A stretch of 7,796 nt of DNA from Limnochordia bacterium (GTDB lineage: Bacteria > Bacillota > Limnochordia > Darwinibacteriales > SLO01). Position numbers and translations under genes: made by a program. The DNA is taken from contig SLOG01000255.1 in NCBI GenBank assembly GCA_007132635.1, forward strand, positions 1 to 7,796, in the 5' to 3' direction. Below are positions 3,887 through 7,796 of the stretch, one piece after another. Position 1 is the first letter of the stretch, and each line of letters opens with the position of its first letter. Below the pieces are notes generated by a model. That model saw only the letters and a list, made by a program, of their open reading frames with translations, was not told the origin of the DNA and did no database searches.

Positions 3887-6505
3887 ATGGATAAACCTCG
3901 AATCGCTAGTGGGCTGCCTGCCCTTGATCAGGTCGTTGAAGGCCTTCGCCTCGGTGACAATGTTGTTTGGCAGATCGACGAGCTCGCCGATTACGTGCAC
4001 TTTGCCAGGCCATTTGTCGAACAGTCCTTGAAGGATGGTATCCGCTGCGTGTATGTCCGCTTTGCACCCCACGATCCGGTGGTTCCTACCGTGCCAGGGT
4101 TGGCTGTGGTTCGGGTGGATCCCCGGCAGGGGTTTGATTCGTTCAGCCGCGAGATCCATCGTGTCATTGAGCAGGAGGGTAGAGAAGTTCACTACGTGTT
4201 CGACAATTTGTCGGTGCTGGCAGTGGAATGGGCTACCGATGAACTTGTCGCTAACTTCTTCCAGATCACCTGTCCGTACCTCTTTGAGCTCGATACAGTC
4301 GCGTACTTTTCTGTGACTCGGCAGCAGCACGCGAATAGCGCTCTGGCTCGGATTCGCGATACGACTCAAGTTCTGTTTGATGTGTTCCATGCCGAGGGTC
4401 AGATGTATCTGCATCCGATCAAGGTCTGGAACCGCTACTCGCCTCAGATGTTTCTTCCGCATGCTGTGGCTGAGGATACCTTAACGCCCATCTTCAGCAG
4501 CGGCCTAGCTGCGGCGGTGTCGGGCACTGCACGAAAGAATCCATTGAAACAGCAGACGATCTCCTCGGCACCGTGGGCCAGGGTCTATGAAAAACTCCTT
4601 CAGTACCGGGCCGTGGCCTTGGATTCGGGTCGTGAGTTTCCGGAGATCCTGTCGCTCAAGGAAGAGCTGAGCCGTATTCTGCTGGGTTCGCAGCCGCAAA
4701 CTCAGGAGCTGGCCAAGGAGTATCTCACTGTTGATGATCTCATAGGGGTTCGAGAGCGAGTTGTGGGTTCAGGTCGGGTAGGCGGCAAGGCGGCGGGTAT
4801 GATTTTGGCGCGGGCAGTTTTGCGCAGCGCGACGGGCGATGAAGCTGAAGCGATGCTACCGGAGGTATTGGAGGAGCATGACTCCTTTTTCATCGGATCC
4901 GATGTCTTTTATAGCTTCCTTGTGCACAATGATTTGACACGTCTACGTTGGGATTTCTCCCAGAGCAGTACGTTGTCCCGGGAGGAGTTTGCTGAGATTG
5001 AGAAGCGGTTTCTGGCAGGCCGGTTCCCCTCGGCGATCGTTGAGCAGTTTGAGGACTTATTGGACTATTACGGCCAGGCTCCGATTATCGTGCGGTCGAG
5101 CAGCTTGTTAGAGGACGGTTTCGGCAATGCCTTTGCCGGGAAGTATCGCAGCGAGTTTTGTGCCAACCAGGGGAGTCCTCCCGATCGGTTGGAGGCTTTT
5201 ATGGACGCAGTGAAGCTGGTGTATGCGAGCTGCCTCAATCCGGACGCGCTGGCCTACAGGCGTAAGCGAGACCTGATGGACAAAGACGAGCAAATGGCTA
5301 TCCTCGTCCAGCGAGTGTCGGGTATGCCGTACAAGCGTTTCTTTTTTCCCAGCTTGGCTGGGGTGGCCTTCTCGCGCAATCTCTATGCTTGGACGGATGC
5401 GATTGATCCGAGGCAGGGGCTGGTTCGGATGGTGTTTGGGTTGGGGACTCGGGCCGTGGACCGTGTGGGGAGCGACTATCCGCGCATGTTTTCCATCAGC
5501 GATCCGATGCTGCGGCCGGAGTTCGGCATGCAGGTCCGGAAGTATTCCCAGCGCTTGGTGGATGTGATTGACTTGGAGGCTAACGGCATGAAGACGCTGC
5601 CGCTGCGAGAAGTGCTTCAGGATAGGGACTATCCGCGGCTGCCATTGTTTGTGTCGCTGCTGCGGGAGGGTTATCTGTGGGATTTGACCTTTGGCTTTGG
5701 CAATGAACCGATGGTGCTTACGTTTAACAATTTACTCCAGAATACGGAGTTCGCGGGGCTTTTGGGTACTATGCTGCAGAGGCTAGATAACGCTTACGGT
5801 GGTCCGGTGGACACGGAATTCACGGCGGCGGTGGACGGAGATGGCAGGATTAAGATCAACTTGCTGCAGTGCAGGCCCCTGTTCATCCCATCGACGACGG
5901 AGAGCGCTGCGCTTACCGATGGGGCCGAACCTAAGCAGGTCTTGTTTCGGACGATGCGGGCGATTCCCGGAACAGACACGGCGAACATCCGCTACATTTT
6001 CTATGTCGACCCCCAAGCGTATCATCGAGCTCCGGTGGATATGAAGCGTTCGCTGCGAGGGATTGCAGCCCAAGTAAACGGGATTGAGGAGATAACTTCG
6101 GCAGGGATTCTGTTGGTGGGGCCGGGGCGCTGGGGTAGCAGCAATATCGATTTGGGCGTGAGTGTCAGCTATGCGGACATCAACCACGCAAGGGCGCTGG
6201 TGGAGCTGGCTGTGGGCTCGTCGGATAGTGTTCCGGAGTTGTCGTATGGCACGCATTTTTTCCAGGACTTGGTGGAAGATGGGATCGGCTATCTACCGGT
6301 GTATCCGGGTGATGCTGGGGCCGTTTTCGACGAGGAGTTTTTCTCACAGGCGCCGAGTGTGTTGGGCCGTTGGGTGCCGAACGAGGAAACCTATCAAGAG
6401 GTAGTGAAGCTGATTGACGTATTCGAACTAACAGAAGGTAAGGCCGTGCGCCTGGCCATGGAGCTAGGCAGCCTCAAGGGCATCTGCTATCTGGAAGAGG
6501 CGTAG
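3887..6505 (+). CDS. P-loop-less RecA/KaiC-like domain fused to PEP/pyruvate-binding (PPDK_N-type) domain protein
   Basis: This is an 872-residue cytoplasmic protein with a good start: AGAAGG (3873-3878) lies eight bases before ATG. Residues 1-200 look like a RecA/KaiC fold (GLPALDQVVEGL at 9-20, Walker-B-like YVFDNLS at 103-109), but the P-loop position (about 26-45) carries VVWQIDELADYVHFARPF, with no GxxxxGKT. A linker of about 80 residues follows. Residues 283-665 form the PPDK_N ATP-grasp unit: GGKAAG with Lys301, VRSSS with Arg403 followed by EDGFGNAFAGKY, and DTEFTAAVDG (Glu644) leading to LLQCRP (659-664). The C-terminal part (about 680-872) has GPGRWGS (745-751) and YGTHFFQDL. Enzymes such as PEP synthase also need a phosphohistidine swivel domain and a PEP/pyruvate barrel, and neither is visible, so 'PEP synthase' would be a wrong name. 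It may transfer phosphate to or from an unknown partner. Proteins with this layout are usually annotated only as PEP/pyruvate-binding-domain proteins. Confidence 0.85.
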   Translation: MDKPRIASGLPALDQVVEGLRLGDNVVWQIDELADYVHFARPFVEQSLKDGIRCVYVRFAPHDPVVPTVPGLAVVRVDPRQGFDSFSREIHRVIEQEGREVHYVFDNLSVLAVEWATDELVANFFQITCPYLFELDTVAYFSVTRQQHANSALARIRDTTQVLFDVFHAEGQMYLHPIKVWNRYSPQMFLPHAVAEDTLTPIFSSGLAAAVSGTARKNPLKQQTISSAPWARVYEKLLQYRAVALDSGREFPEILSLKEELSRILLGSQPQTQELAKEYLTVDDLIGVRERVVGSGRVGGKAAGMILARAVLRSATGDEAEAMLPEVLEEHDSFFIGSDVFYSFLVHNDLTRLRWDFSQSSTLSREEFAEIEKRFLAGRFPSAIVEQFEDLLDYYGQAPIIVRSSSLLEDGFGNAFAGKYRSEFCANQGSPPDRLEAFMDAVKLVYASCLNPDALAYRRKRDLMDKDEQMAILVQRVSGMPYKRFFFPSLAGVAFSRNLYAWTDAIDPRQGLVRMVFGLGTRAVDRVGSDYPRMFSISDPMLRPEFGMQVRKYSQRLVDVIDLEANGMKTLPLREVLQDRDYPRLPLFVSLLREGYLWDLTFGFGNEPMVLTFNNLLQNTEFAGLLGTMLQRLDNAYGGPVDTEFTAAVDGDGRIKINLLQCRPLFIPSTTESAALTDGAEPKQVLFRTMRAIPGTDTANIRYIFYVDPQAYHRAPVDMKRSLRGIAAQVNGIEEITSAGILLVGPGRWGSSNIDLGVSVSYADINHARALVELAVGSSDSVPELSYGTHFFQDLVEDGIGYLPVYPGDAGAVFDEEFFSQAPSVLGRWVPNEETYQEVVKLIDVFELTEGKAVRLAMELGSLKGICYLEEA

Positions 6506-6535
6506 TCCGTCCTCGGGTCGCCGTCCGCGGATCCA

Positions 6536-6561
6536 CCAACCGCGGGTCCCAACCGCGGGTC
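6536..6561. repeat. Tandem 13-bp repeat, two exact copies
   Basis: CCAACCGCGGGTC occurs at 6536-6548 and immediately again at 6549-6561. A degenerate copy (10 of 13 matching) lies at 6521-6533. Each copy carries the palindrome CCGCGG. The array starts only 15 bases after the stop codon of the PEP-binding-domain gene. Confidence 0.75.
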
Positions 6562-6570
6562 AGACCCGCG
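6554..6570. terminator. GC-only hairpin after the PEP-binding-domain gene, possible transcription end
   Basis: CGCGGGTC-A-GACCCGCG is a perfect 8-bp inverted repeat. It would form a six-pair all-GC stem with a TCAGA loop. It overlaps the second tandem 13-bp repeat and lies about 50 bases after the stop. The bases that follow are ACCAAAAAAT, not a T-tract, so it is not a standard intrinsic terminator in either direction. It may be an RNA-stabilising structure or part of a dispersed repeat. Confidence 0.35.
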
Positions 6571-6710
6571 ACCAAAAAATGGAAGGCGACCTGGTCCCGA
6601 AAACAATGGAGGTATTCGGTCCTATGGCGGCGAATTGAACCCCGATACTTCTAGCGATTTCATCGAATTTGCCGTTACTACTTGACTGCGTTTTGGCGGG
6701 GGGCTGAGGT
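6571..6710. other. Intergenic spacer before the receptor gene
   Basis: No gene is supported. Reading on in the frame of the upstream protein past its TAG gives an open stretch to TGA 6683-6685, but nothing recognisable. TTGAAC (about 6635-6640) and TTGACT (6682-6687) are -35-like, but neither has a good -10 at normal distance. G-rich sequence GGGGGG (6698-6703) lies seven bases before the GTG at 6711 and probably serves as its ribosome-binding site. Confidence 0.4.
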
Positions 6711-7796
6711 GTGAAAGACAGACGATGCTGGCGCATTCGACCGTTGGGTTGTGTGGCGCTGGCTATCATCACGTGCTTGTTGACAGCTGCACCTTGCGTA
6801 GCGGAGTCTGCGCCGAGCAACTTGGACGGGCTCTGGGAGTTTGTGTGGCACGAGCTTTTGGAACCGGCAGACTTCGAGGCGGTCGACCCCGACGCTATCC
6901 GTCTGGTGCCCATCCCTGCGGCGTGGAACGGCTACGGTCTTCCAGAATCTGGAGGGTCTGGCTACGGCACGTTTCGCACTGTCGTCCCCCTGGACCCGGA
7001 TTGGGATATGGTGACACTGCGGATCCCCCGCATTCACACCGCGTACCGCCTGTGGGTTAACGGACAAGAACGATCCGGAGCCGGCGTTCTCGGCACCTCA
7101 TTGGAAACATCCGATCCAGCCTATCAGCCGCGGCACATCACTGTCCCCCTAGATAAACCGGAAATAGAACTGCTGGTTCAGGTATCCAATTTCCATCACC
7201 GCAGCGGAGGACTCCTGCAATCCATTGAGATCGGTGAGCCAGCTGCCATGGAGGCAGCGTCCCAGCGCAGACTGGCCTATGATCTGTTTCTATTCGGCAG
7301 CCTTTTAGCCATGGGCCTTTACCATGTGGTCCTGTTTGCGTTTCGCCGTCGCGATCTGTCCCTCCTTTTCTTCGGGCTTTTCTGCCTTCTGGTTAGTCTG
7401 AGAACTATCGCGGTGGGCGAGAATTTCCTAGTATCACTGCTCCCTCGGATAAACTGGGAAACAGCGCATACTCTGCAGACGACGAGCTATTATGCTGGTG
7501 TGGGCGTCATGGTGCTGTTCTTCCGTTATACCTTTCCGCAGTATGTGTCGGCGGGAGCCACGCGGTTCATTGTGTGGGTGGCCGGTGCTTTCACCCTTAT
7601 GGTCGTGTTGTTGCCAGCGCGGCACTTCACGCCGTTCAACCCCCTGTACCAAGTGTTTACGCTCGCCGTCATTGCTTACGTCACGCGAGCGCTGGCCAGA
7701 GTTGTTCACGGCCGCGAGGTAGGCGCCGGGTATATCGGCTGGGGAGCGGTTGCGCTCTTTGCAACGGTTCTCCATGACATGGCTTATTTAAGCGTG
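6711..7796 (+). CDS. 7TMR-DISM-type sensor receptor, partial (runs off the 3' edge)
   Basis: An open frame of 362 residues without a stop reaches the last base of the window. The start is GTG 6711, with a G-rich ribosome-binding site at 6698-6703 and an in-frame TGA at 6705-6707 that excludes any earlier start. Residues 1-33 form a signal peptide: basic N-terminus, hydrophobic core GCVALAIITCLLTAAPCVA, with cleavage near AESA. Residues 38-176 resemble a galactose-binding-like jellyroll (LWEFVW, IPAAWNGYG, GYGTFRTVVPL, YRLWVNGQ, VSNFHHRSGG). Membrane helices follow at about 187-211, 215-236, 256-275, 284-302, 311-331 and 337-362. The last helix may be incomplete and a seventh is expected. This layout matches 7TM receptors with diverse intracellular signalling modules, which sense extracellular ligands, possibly sugars, and carry a cytoplasmic kinase, diguanylate cyclase or phosphatase domain. 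That output domain lies beyond the window. Confidence 0.85.
   Translation, partial: MKDRRCWRIRPLGCVALAIITCLLTAAPCVAESAPSNLDGLWEFVWHELLEPADFEAVDPDAIRLVPIPAAWNGYGLPESGGSGYGTFRTVVPLDPDWDMVTLRIPRIHTAYRLWVNGQERSGAGVLGTSLETSDPAYQPRHITVPLDKPEIELLVQVSNFHHRSGGLLQSIEIGEPAAMEAASQRRLAYDLFLFGSLLAMGLYHVVLFAFRRRDLSLLFFGLFCLLVSLRTIAVGENFLVSLLPRINWETAHTLQTTSYYAGVGVMVLFFRYTFPQYVSAGATRFIVWVAGAFTLMVVLLPARHFTPFNPLYQVFTLAVIAYVTRALARVVHGREVGAGYIGWGAVALFATVLHDMAYLSV

Noticed and set aside
3809..4462. 217-codon - strand frame opposite the PEP-binding-domain gene
   Set aside because: Antisense shadow of a gene with clear domains; its peptide has no family features.
5783..6256. 157-codon - strand frame inside the PEP-binding-domain gene
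   Set aside because: Shadow frame with Arg/Ser/Pro-rich low-information sequence and no start signal.
6503..6685. TAG readthrough extending the PEP-binding-domain protein by about 59 residues
   Set aside because: The extension crosses the tandem repeat and hairpin, is rich in Pro, Arg and Ser, and has no recognisable domain; one gap in three would be in frame by chance.
7434..7775. 113-codon - strand frame near the right edge
   Set aside because: It is antisense to the receptor's membrane helices, and its Arg/His-rich translation is typical of a shadow of hydrophobic codons.
1..7796. CRISPR array, tRNA/rRNA genes, insertion sequences
   Set aside because: No regularly spaced repeats, no cloverleaf or rRNA-like stretches in the short gaps, and no transposase motifs or terminal inverted repeats were seen on either strand.

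Overview
This is a bacterial window of about 7.8 kb with moderate GC content (roughly the low-to-mid 50s %, estimated by eye). Shine-Dalgarno sites are strong and purine-rich, and GTG starts appear beside ATG. The families present are a GyrI-like effector domain joined to a MerR regulator, a stand-alone GyrI-like protein, an AlkC/AlkD-type DNA repair fragment, an uncharacterised PEP/pyruvate-binding-domain protein and a 7TMR-DISM receptor. Together they suggest a Firmicutes, Spirochaetota or similar environmental lineage. The sequence alone does not settle which.

Left part (1-2570), all on the + strand. An OFA-like MFS transporter appears to have lost transmembrane helices 3-6 by a clean in-frame deletion. 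It is followed closely by a MerR regulator with a C-terminal GyrI-like ligand-binding domain. The regulator has its own promoter with a 19-bp spacer, typical of MerR-regulated promoters, and a strong internal Shine-Dalgarno/ATG that could give a second, ligand-domain-only product. Two short N-terminal gene fragments come next: an AlkC/AlkD-type DNA alkylation repair gene and, less surely, an SPL-type radical SAM gene. This part looks like a xenobiotic-response and repair neighbourhood undergoing gene decay.

Middle part (2551-3749), on the - strand. A class I SAM-dependent methyltransferase is followed by a stand-alone GyrI-like ligand-binding protein. They overlap as TAATG and are probably translationally coupled. 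Two GyrI-like modules therefore sit within about 1 kb of each other, one attached to DNA-binding HTH and one to a methyltransferase operon.

Right part (3887-7796), on the + strand. A short divergent promoter region with a phased 8-bp direct repeat separates the methyltransferase from an 872-residue protein. That protein has a RecA/KaiC-like N-terminal domain without a P-loop, a PPDK-type PEP/pyruvate-binding ATP-grasp domain and a C-terminal region with a GPGRWGS motif. It has no visible phosphohistidine swivel domain, so it is unlikely to be a normal PEP synthase. A tandem 13-bp repeat and a GC-only hairpin follow. The last gene encodes a secreted-jellyroll plus multi-helix receptor of the 7TMR-DISM type and runs off the window edge, so its cytoplasmic output domain is not visible.

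The most interesting items are the internally deleted transporter, the TipAL/TipAS-like internal start in the MerR gene, the two consecutive truncated repair genes, and the uncharacterised P-loop-less RecA-like/PEP-binding fusion.
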